A stretch of DNA of 64,000 bases from Camellia lanceoleosa (taxonomy: Eukaryota > Streptophyta > Magnoliopsida > Ericales > Theaceae), in NCBI GenBank assembly GCA_025200525.1, contig CM045758.1, positions 4,642,080 through 4,706,079 on the forward strand. The letters are read 5' to 3'. A program made the translations under genes and the position numbers. Each line of letters starts with the position of its first letter. Position 1 is the first letter of the stretch. Shown here piece by piece: positions 50,309 to 63,500 of the stretch. The notes under the pieces are model-generated. The model worked only from the letters and a program-made list of their open reading frames with translations, searched no databases and was not told the origin of the DNA.

Positions 50309-51124
50309 TAGGGGTGGGTAACGATTTATCCGAACCGTTCAAACCGCCCAACTCGCATATAAATGGGCAATTTCGCAAACATAATGCGGCCGGTTGCGGT
50401 TTGAAATATGACAAATTTGCGGGTTACGAGCGGATCGCGGGTTAAACCCGCAACCCGCAAAACTGTCCGCACTTTAATTATTATTATTATTATTATTTTT
50501 TATATACTAACTTTGTAACTTTAACAGGAGCACCATTATGTTCTTTATGACACTAGGATCCTTATTTTTAAGTATTTCTCAATTTTTTTAATGCCGTAGA
50601 ATTATCAAATCATAAATTTGGTTTCTTATATGATTTTCATTGGTGACTCATCCATTTTTTCCTAATAAAATTTTTCTTCGAGTGGTCGATGAAGCTTCTA
50701 GTTTGATTATTGATTACTGAACTGACAATTTTAATTGAGTACAACTTTTAATGCATTGATATACATTTTTTTCATGACAAAAATACTAGTGTAGGGTCTA
50801 CTTGTTTTGGATACTTTCATTTAATGTATTGATATTCAATTTTTATTTATAAATTCATCAAAAAATTGTTGTCAAATGATCATAAATATATAAAATGAAT
50901 TTAATGCCTAAATTTGATAAATAAAAAAAAAACTCAAAAATTAATTTTAAAAAAAATATATATAAATCACAAACCGTCCATCACCGCTCGCACATTTATA
51001 AATCCTATCCACACAAACCGCAAATCTATAAATGATTACGGATTAATTTTTTTCACACCACGTAAATACCAAGGAGTCAAAATCGAACCGCAAATCACAC
51101 AAAACCGCTCCTCGAGCACCCCTA
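50309..51124. mobile_element. hAT-like nonautonomous element in the PP2A B'' promoter
   Basis: The ends TAGGGGTGGGTAAC and (reverse complement) TAGGGGTGCTCGAGG give an 8-bp terminal inverted repeat TAGGGGTG. The flanks CTTTGTAT (50301-50308) and CTCTGTAC (51125-51132) match at 6 of 8 bases, consistent with an aged 8-bp target duplication. The subterminal sequence is rich in GCGGGTT / AACCCGC and GAACCG words. The size is 816 bp with no transposase. Confidence 0.65.
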
Positions 51125-51132
51125 CTCTGTAC

Positions 51133-51533
51133 AACAACGCGAAGCAACGTCACCGTGCTCCGGAGGGCCCAATAACCACTCTCCGAAGAAAACAATTGGG
51201 CTCAGTGTGTGTGTGTGTCTCTCTCTCGCTCTCTTCGTTTAAGGGGTTTCGAGGTCTCGAATCTCTTTAATTCGTTCGGCATTTTTCCTACAAATTCGCT
51301 CTCTCCGATCTCCGTCAAATTCAATTCTAGGTTTTCATTCTCATTCCTAGATTGGTTCTGAAGATCTGCGACTTTTTCTCGATTTGGATTATAATTGGTA
51401 CATTGGTTTGGATTCGAATGCGAAAGAAAATTTGTGTTCAGAATCTGAAGCTTGAGTTTGAGTTTGTGTTTGATTTTGTTCTCTTCTTTTTTTTTTTTTC
51501 GGGTGAGAGGTTGATTTCTTTTGTGTATTAACA
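51133..51533 (+). promoter_or_regulatory. Proximal promoter and 5' UTR of the PP2A B'' gene
   Basis: GGCCCAATAA at about 51166 is a GGCCCA (site II/TCP-type) element common in plant housekeeping promoters. A GTGTGTGT/CTCTCTCTCG tract (about 51203-51235) is typical of a TATA-less start region. The start codon at 51534 has the context AACAATGGA. Confidence 0.5.
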
Positions 51534-54500
51534 ATGGATTTGGATTTCAATGGAGATGTGGCGTTTCTCGACGCCGAGTTGTTGCAGCTTCAGGAGGTGT
51601 CTCCTTCGGCCCTCAAAGCGAACCCTTACGTTGCCGAGAAGCTGTTTGATCAATGGCTTTCGCTCCCTGAGACTGCTTCGCTGGTAATTGTGATTTGAGT
51701 TATTGGAATTGCTTGTTAATAAGGAAGCATCATTGGAGAAATTGAATTACCATATGTTTTGTGTTACAATGTGTGTGTGTGTGTGTTTTCCCCTATGTAT
51801 TGGGTTTTTGTGTTTGTCATTATTCCTAATGTATTGCAATTCCTAGGTGACCCAACTTAATTAGGATACAGGCTTAGTTTGGTTTGGATTGGTTTGGTTT
51901 GGTTTGGTTTATTCTGCTAGAATTTGTTCTGAATAGGTATTTGCTTAAGAAGCACGGACACTTTGTGTGTGTCCGTGCCAAACACCGACACTCATCGTAC
52001 ACTTTCCCAACACCTGACACTCATCCAAATGTGCTTAATTTTTTTTTATTTAAATTTAGATGGGACACTTGGAGGACACATGGATCCATTGCTTAAACAC
52101 ACATGTCCATTCATTAGACACACATGTAAACTAATTATAAGTTAGAATAAAATAACTTAGAATATGATGACAAAAGAAATATAATGTCAATTTATAGAAA
52201 TTAATTAGTGTTATATTGCATTTATTTATTATCTTAGGATGCTATATTCATATATATGACTTATTATAAATATATAAAATTATAATGTCCATTCATTAGA
52301 CACACATGAAACTAGTTATAAGTTAGAATAAAATAACTTAGAACATGATGAGAAAACAAATATAATGTCAATTTATAGAAATTAATTAGTATTATATTAC
52401 ATTTATTTATTGTCTTAGGAAGCTACATTCATATATATGACATATTATAAATATATAAAATTATAATCCCCAACATGTTGCATTTTTTTAAAATTGTTGT
52501 GTCGGTATGTCCGTGTCATTTCACGTGTTTGTGTCCGTGCTTCTTATATTCCTAGTGCTTTTTCCTTTAGTTTCAGAAGGTGCAAGGGAGAGTGTACAAG
52601 ATTTCACTAGATAGCATGCAGCTTGTAAATGTCTCTTGTTAATGTTGAAAAGAAAAAGAAAAAAGTTGCAATTAATGATCATGTGAATTCATGAATTAGC
52701 TTAGTTTCTACAAAATGTCAATTCTAGTGACACCTGTCTATTAAGGAATCTGTGGCCTGTTATACTCATTTGGTATGTTGTGTTTGATTGTCTTCACTCT
52801 TCATATGCCTTTTCTGATTAGAAGGTGTACATGAACACTCTGAGCTTGCCATTGGTAAACTGAAACTTGTAATCTGTGTGCTCTGATTTCACTTTTTGCA
52901 ACAAGAGAGCTTTATGTTCTATATTGTCTCTTGCCTTCTTGCATTTCTTTCCCTTTTGCTTCTTTGTGTGTGTAGAAGCAACCTATTCGAGAAGTTACTT
53001 TTTGCGAGTGCAGGTGAAAACATTGCTTAACAATGCAAAGGCAGGTGTTCCTTTGAATGTCCCAGGAAAATCTTCTAGTCCAAATGGTTCTTCAAGCAAT
53101 TCAGTGCCCTCCATGTTTCCTGCTGGCAGTGCACCTCCACTTTCACCAAGAAGTTCATCTGGTTCTCCTCGTATTGTGAAACAGAGAGTGGGCCCATCTA
53201 TTTTAGGTTCTCCACTAAAAATAGTGAGTGAGCCAGTAAAAGAATTGATACCTCAGGTTAGCAAGTCTTTGATGTTTTTCTTCATATCTGCTAGAAAAAA
53301 TTTCTTCTAGTTTGTCACTTTTGAAGTTCATTTCTGTTTGTCTCTAAACTCTGAACACGATGGTATTTTATGTTATTGTTGTGACTGGAATACTTGCAAT
53401 CCTTGCAGTTCTACTTTCAAAATGGTCATCCACCTCCAAATGATCTAAAAGAACAATGTCTGCTCAGAATCAATCAATTTTTCTATGGTCACTCGGATGG
53501 ATTGCAAATCGATGGTGAGATATAATATCTTCGCCTTTCTGATATTCCTGAAACTTATTTGTCTCTTTTGTTTTTATATTTTTCGTGAATGCCACTGATA
53601 TATTGTGTATTGATTTTGTTTTATTTTTCCATGCCAGAATTTAAACTAATTACAAAGGAAATCTGCAAGCTCCCCTCATTCTTCTCTACTGCTCTATTTA
53701 GAAAGATTGACGTTGATTGCACAGGGGTTATAACCAGGTATGCACCACCTTTTGTTTTTAGTTAAGATACTAGTTTCTCAATATGGTTTATTTTATATCG
53801 TTAATACGAGATTGTCAATGTGGGAAAAGAAAGCTGTAATGTTCATTTTATGAAGTCTTATTCACAAACAAATTGGAAGTTGAATGGCTCTTGGATGGCT
53901 ATGAATAGGCTTTGTGCAATAGGTTTTAGTAGACTATGAGATTGATGTGAACTTTGGATTTTGAGATCATAGATTTAGGGTTTCTTTTATTTTGCTTGGC
54001 CTTCCTTTTATTTTCTTTTGGTTACTTTTGTTTGTAAAAGCCATCTGGCATCATGGTTCTTAGTAAACCTATGTTACATGGCTTGGGCATATGTGTTTCG
54101 GTGCAAGTATGTGGTTTAAGTGTTGAGTTCATCAAATGCCAATTCCAAGGACGATTGAACACTGCTAAATTTGCACACAGACACACACACACACATACAT
54201 ATATATAAATTTTCGATATTTTTTCCTTTTCTTTCTAGGTTACATTTGTGATTATCGAATTTGAATTCATTTTAATATCCACTACTTTGGGTATTGTTGG
54301 GGCAATACAGAATATTACTCATTTTCCATTTGAGGTTTGAGTATTGATTTGCTGAATGTTTTGATAAGTGGTGATATATTTAATGTTTTCATCAGTCGGT
54401 AGATTGATTTTTCTTATTTTGTTTATGTTAATGTCCGCAGGGATACTTTTGTCGATTATTGGGTCAATGGCAACATGTTGACAAAGGATATAGCTACCCA

Positions 54501-57500
54501 AATATATACAATTTCAAAGCAGCCAGATCTCAAATACCTCACTCAGGTGGTTTTTATTTTTTATTTTTTATCCCTTCAAAACTTATGATGCATTTACTTT
54601 TATTTTATTTTTTTATTTTATGTTTTGATGTAGTTTTATGCAAATTAAGTCTTATCAGAGGTTATGATGCCATCAGAAAGTATATTGTTGTCTACAGAGT
54701 TTTATGTTTGGAGTATTGATTGACCATTTTTTGTGAATATTTATTAACCTGACTGTAGGATGACTTTAAACCTGTGCTTCTTGAGCTTTTGGCTACTCAT
54801 CCAGGGTTGGAGTTTTTACAGAGCACACCGGAATTTCAAGAGAGATATGGTATGTAGCCAAACCAGTTTGTAAGTTCTGATTGTGGCTTTACTTTGGTGT
54901 GATTTTGTTTGCTAATTTTCTTTACTAGAAATCGGTGGTGGACATAATGTTTGGTTCTTGATTCTTATGCATGATTGTATGTGAGATCTCCACGTTTTGA
55001 AATTTTAATTTTGTTTGTGTTTTAGAAACAGATTTGGTTGTATATAGTGTATCTGTTTTGTAAAATGAAAAAATTCAATTTTCTACAATTAGAAAAGAAA
55101 AAGAAAAAAAAAAAAAAACAATAATACCCAATACTGCCAAAGACTAGGTCTGTACCCAATCTACCCCTCCCAAACTCCCACCAATGAGGACTAAACTGAG
55201 CATACTGTTTGTTTTTAAGTCCAAGGAATGTGTTACATGGAAGAAATTTTATTTTTTCTATTTTTTGGCTGCCTTGGAGAATGGGAAAAAAATTTCTTAT
55301 CTGAAATATCTTTGCTCTGCCCCTCCCCCTCCTCTTCAATCTCTCCCTCTCCTATCTGTGCTCTTTCTATTTCTTTGTTTCATCATATATGGAAAAAAAC
55401 AGAAAACATTTGCGTATTTGTTTGCTCATTATGTTTTCAAGTAAATACTTGTAAAATCTAGGCTGGATCAGAGGGTAAGAGTGTAATTAACTTTTTTTGA
55501 TTGAAGCACTCCAACCAGGAAACACTTGTAGATTATATTTCTGAAATTTTTGCTATTCCCAACTTGCATTGAACCCATCTGTATTCTTCTTTTGCTTTTG
55601 ATACCGAATTTGTCTTGTGATGTGTATTGCCTTTGTATTCTTTTCCTTCTCAAATTTTGTTGGATTCCTTGGCTTTCTATTGTCATTTCAGTATGTTGCT
55701 GGCATGAACTGAGGGGGGAGTGTGAGCATGTTGTAACCTTAATTGCTTTCAAGTTGAGAGTTGTTTGCATATTTTCCAGTTCCATTAAAGATGGCATAAT
55801 CTTCTGATGCTGTTTTAACATTTAATTTATGTCAATTGCCCAGCTGAAACTGTAATATACAGAATACTTTACTACATGAATAGATCCGGTAATGGTCAGC
55901 TCACCCTCAGGGAGCTGAAACGTGGAAACTTAATTGCTGCAATGCAACATGCTGATGAAGAGGAGGACATCAACAAAGTTTTAAGGTAGATAGACTGAAA
56001 GTGGACATAATTCTTGGATGTGAGGAGTTTTGTTTACTTTATTTTCTTTTTTTGTTGGTCCTGTCTTATGAAATGCACACAAGAGTTGGTCAAATGCAGT
56101 CTTTCTGAGACTCTTGGTGTTATTTCGTAGGATGGATGGCCTGGAAATGGGAAACTATTCTCACACCAGCTAATCACGCAATTCCAGTTTTCTATTCCCC
56201 ACAACAGTCTAAAGTCTAAACATATCCATCTAAGCTCGTCTCCCTTTTTTCCTCTAAATTTTGGTTTTTTAGAAAGGAAATTATTATACATTACTTTCAT
56301 TCATTTAGAATGCGTAGTTTTCATTTTAATATGTTCTTGTTTGGTATTACATTCTAGAAATTGTTCTTGTTTTTCTGGTAACTTAGTGTGAAGATATTTA
56401 ATATCTTTGATAGCTGCTGCACTAGCTGTTTGCAAATGTTTAACTTCTGTTTTTAAAATATTAATTTCCATTTTTAAATCCTGTATTGTTGTGGGCTTTT
56501 CAACCAAAGGATTTGTTTGGATTCTGTTAAGTACAGTTTGGAGACTGTAAGAATAATCGGGTATATTTGGTGTTTCTGGTGTTATCTGTTGATGTTCATA
56601 GCACATTTTTAAATATTTCAATTTTATTTCGGGATCCTGAATTTGATCTGCTACAGCGAGCATATCCTTTTGGGTGTCTGTTAAAACATTAATATTACTG
56701 GGTTCTCCTAAATTTAAACCATTCATTTCAACAATAGATTTCCAGTAGTTTATTTCAGCTATCTGCTCCTGGTTACTTGAACAAGGGCAGGCATATTGTT
56801 CTTCTGGTTCATCTTCATCATCTGAAGTAGAATATAACTGGTTAATTTCATCCTCAGAGGGTGATTCATCTTCTGTTGAGTTTTCTTCAGCTTCTAAAGC
56901 TTGTAGTATCTGTTCTTTCACTTCTAAATCTAGTTGTAGTTCATTTACTTTGGATTTAGCTTTGGATTTACATCTATTAGCATAATGTCCTGTTTGTCCA
57001 CATTTATAACATTTAACTTCAGATTTGGATTTTCCTTTGGATTTTCTATGTGAAGTATTTTTTGGATAAAACTTCTTAGTAGGATTCGGATGGCTAGTCT
57101 TATATGACTTTTTCCTGGTTGATTTATAAGGTTTTTTATGGGAAATCTTCCTAGGTTTCCCCGGATATTTAATAACTGGTTCATATGCGAATTGTTCACA
57201 GAATTCACCTAATTCTTTTCTTCCTGTTAAATTCTGTTGCTTCATTTGATAATGAAGTTTAAGGTCATTACAAAGAGAAAGACCTTCATCAGTTATGATG
57301 GAACAAAGTTGTCCATAAGTGTACTGTTCGTAAGGAATAGACACCCGGTCATGGCGGTCCCGAAGTTTTTTCCTAACTCGTTCGGCAAAAAGGGTAGGAA
57401 GGCCATCAATGAATTTGGCTTTCCAATAAGTACTGTTACCATCAGGTCGTTGCATGACCTTAGTAAGGAAAACATCCTTATACCAGCGGAAATGGGTAAG

Positions 57501-60500
57501 GGATGGACATCGGAGATTCTGGAGAAGTTCTCGACCACGATCGGCGGTACTTGTACTGGTTCCAATAAAATGGAGAATAATAGTCTGAATAAGAGTATAT
57601 ACAGCATCCTGCTGTTGAACAGGTTGTCTGGTAGTCAGATCGACTTCAATCTTAACAGAGTTAAGTATTTCTAGCTGTTGGGCAGTAGTGAGAACATTAT
57701 CCCACCAACCTTTTAGTTGTCCTGTAAAGCCATTAATAATGAATTTGGCTATGGCCTGGTCCTGATTATTATATTGGCGACAAACGGTTGCATACATCAA
57801 CATTTGATGTAAACGTGTAAAAATTACATATTCAGATTCACCATCGATATTCCATTCATAAATGGTTTTACCATGGTAAGATGTCTGGCTAGTTTGGTAA
57901 GCTTCTTCCCAAAGAAGATCTGGGGGAGAAGGTCTAGCATAATAGTTTCTGGTTGATGGTAATATGGCTGGTCGAGAAGAACTGTAATTTGTAAGTTTAT
58001 TAACTGTTTGTGGGTCCTGGAAATTCATTTGAATTTCTTGAATTTGATCTGGTGAAAGATGGTCGCCGGGTATAGGTTCAACCCTAAGCATCTGGATAGA
58101 GCCTGAAGACGTAGGAGGTTTGGGTGGGCGGACATTTAAATTCTGCATACGTTGCAGAAGAGTATCCATGAATTCTGTATTTGGAGGTTTTAATTTGAAA
58201 TTACTGATTTCCAATGAAGGTTTGATAGATACTGGATGAATAGTTGATGTGCCTGCTACCGGTTGGGCTAAACTTCTATCTTTAAAGGTAGAAACAGCTT
58301 CTTCTATCCGGGTTAATTGTTTGCTCATAGTCTGGCAAATCAAGTTGGTATAATTATGTTGTCAGATGGTTAAACCAAAATCTTTTAATTGCATATATTC
58401 TGTTTTAGCAAATCTACCGGATTGTGAATCAATATAAGCAGTAGCAACTAAAGGTTGTCTGGTTGTTTCGCCATTAGGTGCTAACTCTAAGGATTGAGGA
58501 GGCGGATGAATAGCACTTATTGCTTGTCCTTCTGTTGTAGTCCAGGTCTTATACTGGTCTTCTATAACATTCAATTGAGGTGAAGAAACAGTTTGATACC
58601 ATTCTACAAAAGGTATAAGTTCCTGGTGGAGCTCAAGATGTTGATAATATTGAGCTTTATATTGTTCTAATTGTCCTGGATTATGATTCTCAAAATACCA
58701 TTGTCTAAAATCTTTGTATTTTTCCTTGTTAAATTCCTGGTTTAACATTTTCCTATTTTCACTTCCTGGTGTAAAATCCATTAAATATCAAAATTCATAT
58801 CACTGGCCGTTGGGCTATCTGGTGGTGGTGCTGTGTAAACACCATGAGGAATCCTATTTTGGGATATCCGTATCCCTTGAACTTCTGATTGCATTGGATC
58901 TTCCTGTGGGTCACTAGGTGGTCTACTTGGTGGCCTGGAAGGTATCTGCTGTAAGATGGAGTCTACGGATTGTCTACTGGATTCTGGTAAATCTACCCTA
59001 TAGGGTGGAATTGATTGAAAACTGTTATTAGAAAGGCTCCTAGCTGCTGTTCTAAAACTATTATTAGTAGTGCATCTAGGTGCAGTCCTAAAGCTAGCAT
59101 TAGAAGATGTACTTCTGGTAAGCATAGGTCTTTGGAATTGGAGGAACACATTACCTCCTTGTGTCTGAATAACATCATCAATGTTATGCTGGAGCATCGG
59201 TTTAGGTGGTACGGCATTTGGAATATGCCATCTTTCTGGAAAGGTAATGTTTGACCACGGAATTAACCTAGGTGCTGCTACCTGGCTATTATACAGATTA
59301 GTTTCAATTAATACCGTTTTTCCTGTTTCAGTTTTCTTTCTCACATAAGGATTTAAAGTTGTTAAAGGCTTTATGTAAATTCTGGAATGTACTGAAAAAG
59401 GGGGAGACCCTGGTTTGTACTCATAACCATGAGTAAGAACTCTAAGTTCTAAAACATCGGATATATTAGCATCAGTCATTGATATGCTAAGATTTGGATA
59501 TATGTCAAAATAAACGGGTCCATGGGAAAGACAAGTTTCAATAGCTCCCATTAGAGATGCTCTCCAATCGAGACATCTTCCATCTCGGAGTGTACACTGA
59601 ATACTGGTATTCTGACCTAAGAGGGTCAGGGGTTTAAAGGCTATTTGTACTAATCCAAAATGGATATACTTATAGTCTTTAACAAACGGAACAAAGTCAT
59701 TAATATGAACTAATCGGATTATTTCATCATTATTTTGAATGCATGATGCATGCTCAAATGTTTTGATGATTGTTTTACTGAAGAATTGAAAACGTCCTTT
59801 TTTATAAATCGTTTTCGGATCTACCAACGGAATAGTCCACTTGTCTAAAGCGTCCTTAACATCCTGATAAGCTACCATCTCAGCTGCTTCGGCTAAAGAA
59901 GATACTGTATTTCCTACAGAGGTTACGGATTCATTTTCTGGTATAATTACTGTATTCTCTTGTTCAGTCATGGTTGTATGGTGATCATATATGTCTAATT
60001 TATTTAATTTATACTTGTATTATTTTTATCCTTAAACATGGCTCTGATACCAATAAAGGTGCTCACTAAAGGTCTTGGCTAGCATGCCTGTCAATGACTT
60101 ACAGGCATAACGCTCTACACGCAATCACTGCAACATGACCTAACCTAACGCGACTTGGGTGACGTCCCACTAACCCTAACAATTAATTAACCTTACATTA
60201 GCACCTATGATGCACGGACACAGACACGGGACACGACACGGACACGACACTGACACGCAAAAACGCAAATTTTCAAAAAATAGGGGACACGACACGCTAG
60301 GGACACGTTCAATATATATAATATTATTTATTTATTATATGTAAAATTAAAAAATATAAATATGATTTATTTATTTTAATATAAAATATTATTCACAAAT
60401 TAAAATTTTTCTATAAATAAAAATAATTTATTTAAGCAAATAATAATATCTAAAAAATAGAAAAAAAGAAAAGAGGAAAAAAAAAAGATTTTTTTGTTCA

Positions 60501-63500
60501 AATATATATATCTATATTATATATATATATTAGTATATAAATGTATATGTATATATATTAGTATATAATATATATTTATTAATCAGTATTTATTAGTATA
60601 TAATATAAACTAGATAAGAATAGGGTTTATTAGTATATAATATATATTTATATATATTATCAGAAAAAGAAAATAGAAAGACAGCGAGAGAGAGAGAGAG
60701 AGAGGGAGAAGGAGAGACAAAGAGAGACAGCGACTGAGATCGGAGAAAAAGGACGAAGAAGAAGATCGAAGAACGAAGAAGAATGGAGAAAAGCAGCGTA
60801 CCTCAACGAATGACGACGAGAGGAGCTACGACGAGGACCGACGACGAGTGGCGAGTGACGAGCGACGGTGAGCGACGAGCGACCACTTTTCAGGTCCTCT
60901 CCTTCTCTTCCTTTCTCTTCTGTTCGCCCTTTCTCTTCTGTTCTAATTAGGCAGATTTTGCTCTATTTTTGTTTTTTACAAATCGACCCCAAAAAAAGTT
61001 TTATAAACTATGAAATTACCCCGAACGTGTCCCCAAAGTGTCCAAACGTGTCCACAACGTGTCCGGATGTAAAAAAATCAAAAAAAAAATGGGACACTCT
61101 CTGCTGCGTGTCGGACACGTGTCCACCGCGTGTCGGACGCGTGTCCGTGCTTCATAGATTAGCACAAACCCAGGAATAAGTATAAGCATAATACAGGTAT
61201 AAAAGAAACAAATTATAACATATATGATCTCATAAACTTACTGTTACTGTGGAAGAGGATTCCTCCTGGCCGCTCAGGCCACTACCTGTTCGTTGATCAG
61301 CACCTGGATCTCGGCGATGCGCTGATCACACTCTGCTAAACGAGCAGAGATATACGGTTGAGTGTATAAATCTACAGGTGTATTAAGATAATGATCTTTC
61401 TAGTTTGGCCAAAATTGTAAAAACCACAATAACTGTTCTAAACAGTCAACAGAGGGCATACATAGAAAAAACGAAGTTTGATTGAGGAAGTAAAATTATT
61501 TTACAAGATGGGTTGGAGAGAAATATTACAAGAGAGGAAGAGAAAGAAAAAACTAAAAATTAGGCCTCCTTCAACAAGGGTGAAGCCTTCCCTTTTATAT
61601 TACAAGATCGGATAAAGAAGAGGACAGGTGGCAACTCTGTATTGGACCGACAGATTGCTCCTTATCTCTTATCTTCAAGCTTTAACGGAGTGGGAGACAG
61701 CATCTTCTCTTTTCAGATTGTGGGTATCTGCTTTTGGAAAAGTTTCTTGTCCTGTTGTGCCGACGCTCAAAGCTCTGGGCCTTTGCCTTTACTGTTTTTG
61801 TCTTTTGCAATCTTTTCTGCAATTATTGCTGTTAGAGAATCCCAAAAGTCACCAAGATTACTCTCATCGTCTTCCGGATCTTGTGACTCTCCTGCCAACA
61901 CGTGTTCGGCTGGATCACTTTCTGATTTTGATGCAGTCTGACTGGTACCTGACCTCATGGAGGTGTCATCCGGCTGAGGTACTGTTTGGAGAAACTGTTC
62001 TTTCAAGAAATCCATACTTTTAATTATGATTTCATTTTCTGAAAGATGGGGATACTGTTGGCGTAATTCCTTTTGTATTTGAATGAAAGGATTACTGGCC
62101 AATGCTGCTGGGGTTGCTGGTAAAGCTGACTGTTTGACAGTGTCAAAACAAGCTTTGGTATGCTGTTTAATTTTTTCAACAGTTTCTGGTATAACAGGGT
62201 TCATACCCTTATCCCACCATTTAACAAAAAAGATTCTTTTAAGACGGGGATCTTATTCTGGTAATCACAAGCAAATTCCCATTTCCAAATCCATGGGATA
62301 TTAAAACGGATAGTGAAATGAACAAGTGATTTACTGATTGAAAGCTCACGGTTTTTATTGAGATAAGAATAGGCTCTGGAATAAGCACAATTCCACTCAT
62401 TAAAAGCAAGTCGGATAGGTTCTGGTAAAATGTCCATAGAAAGACCAAATTTATCCCACCAAATGAGGAACCAATTTGGGACATCGTTTTTAAGGACATC
62501 AGGGCAAACCCGGATAAACCAAGAATGATTCTTGATTGGATTCTGATAATAAAACACCTGGGTAAAAGCCTCAATATAATCCCAGTATGTATATTTTGTC
62601 TGTTTATTCCGGAGATCAAGTTCACGGAGAGTATGCGGATGAATACCCCATTGAGATATGGGTAGAATAGTACGGATGGTGATCTTACTAAAAGAGATCG
62701 GACTGGTAGTTTTATGCGGATCATGCAAATGATGCTTGAATTCACAAGCGCCGGTTTCTGTTAATATCTGTTCATAGATATATCTGTACTGATCGAAGTG
62801 GGGAGGAGATTGTTGAGTGGTAAGATACCGTTTTTTAATCTCCCATGGATCAGTCATCCATTGTTCATCTGCGGATTCAATCCAGAGGGCAGTTTCCTCA
62901 GTGATACTGTTAGGGGTATATGGTTCTTCCGTCTTAAGGAGAATATCCTTAGCGGATGGATTACTGGTTTGGCCTCGAGAAAGAGCTGGAAATTCGGATG
63001 GATCATAGCGAGGGTTTTGACCCCCTCGGAAATTATTATACATTACTTTCATTCATTTAGAATGCATAGTTTTCATTTTAATACGTTCTTGTTTGGTATT
63101 ACATTCTAGAAATTGTTCTTGCTTCTTATTTTCTTTTCTATTTCATATTTTTCTACAGGTACTTCTCTTATGAACACTTCTACGTGATATACTGCAAGTT
63201 TTGGGAGCTGGATACAGATCATGATTTCTTGATTGATAAAGAGAACCTTATCAGATATGGTAACCATGCACTTACGTACAGGATTGTTGATAGAATATTT
63301 TCCCAGGTTTGTGTCATCCAGATAATGGTTTCGTGCTTGGATTTAAACAGCCTTTTTTGTGCAGAGATAAATTCTCTGTTGATCAATGCTTCATCTAATT
63401 CTCCTCCAACTTCATTTTTATTGCTTCAATATCATCTCAGATACCAAGAAAGTTTACTAGTAAGGTGGAGGGCAAGATGGGATATGAAGATTTTGTTTAC

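Larger units (their letters stand above)
56276..63121 (-). mobile_element. Integrated caulimovirid-like genome, polymerase-less, in intron 7
   Basis: Minus-strand order from the right end: end of ORF2, ORF3, promoter with TATA box, small leader ORF, a later MITE, tRNA-Met primer site, movement protein ORF1, and ORF2 with zinc knuckle up to its stop and the first codons of ORF3. The same 94 bases (two differences) stand at 56276-56369 and 63028-63121, so the insertion is one circular unit plus a terminal overlap. Without the MITE (953 bp plus 8-bp duplication) the circle is about 5.8 kb. There are no LTRs and no target duplication, as expected for illegitimate integration of pararetroviral DNA. 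No protease, RT or RNase H motif (YxDD, DTG/DSG) was found. Confidence 0.8.

Noticed and set aside
56034..56300. 88-codon frame starting MKVMYNNF
   Set aside because: Only the first eight codons are viral; the rest is host intron, so it is a junction artefact.
56276..63121. LTR retrotransposon with 94-bp LTRs
   Set aside because: The terminal repeats are coding, are not next to the primer-binding site, and no target duplication was found.
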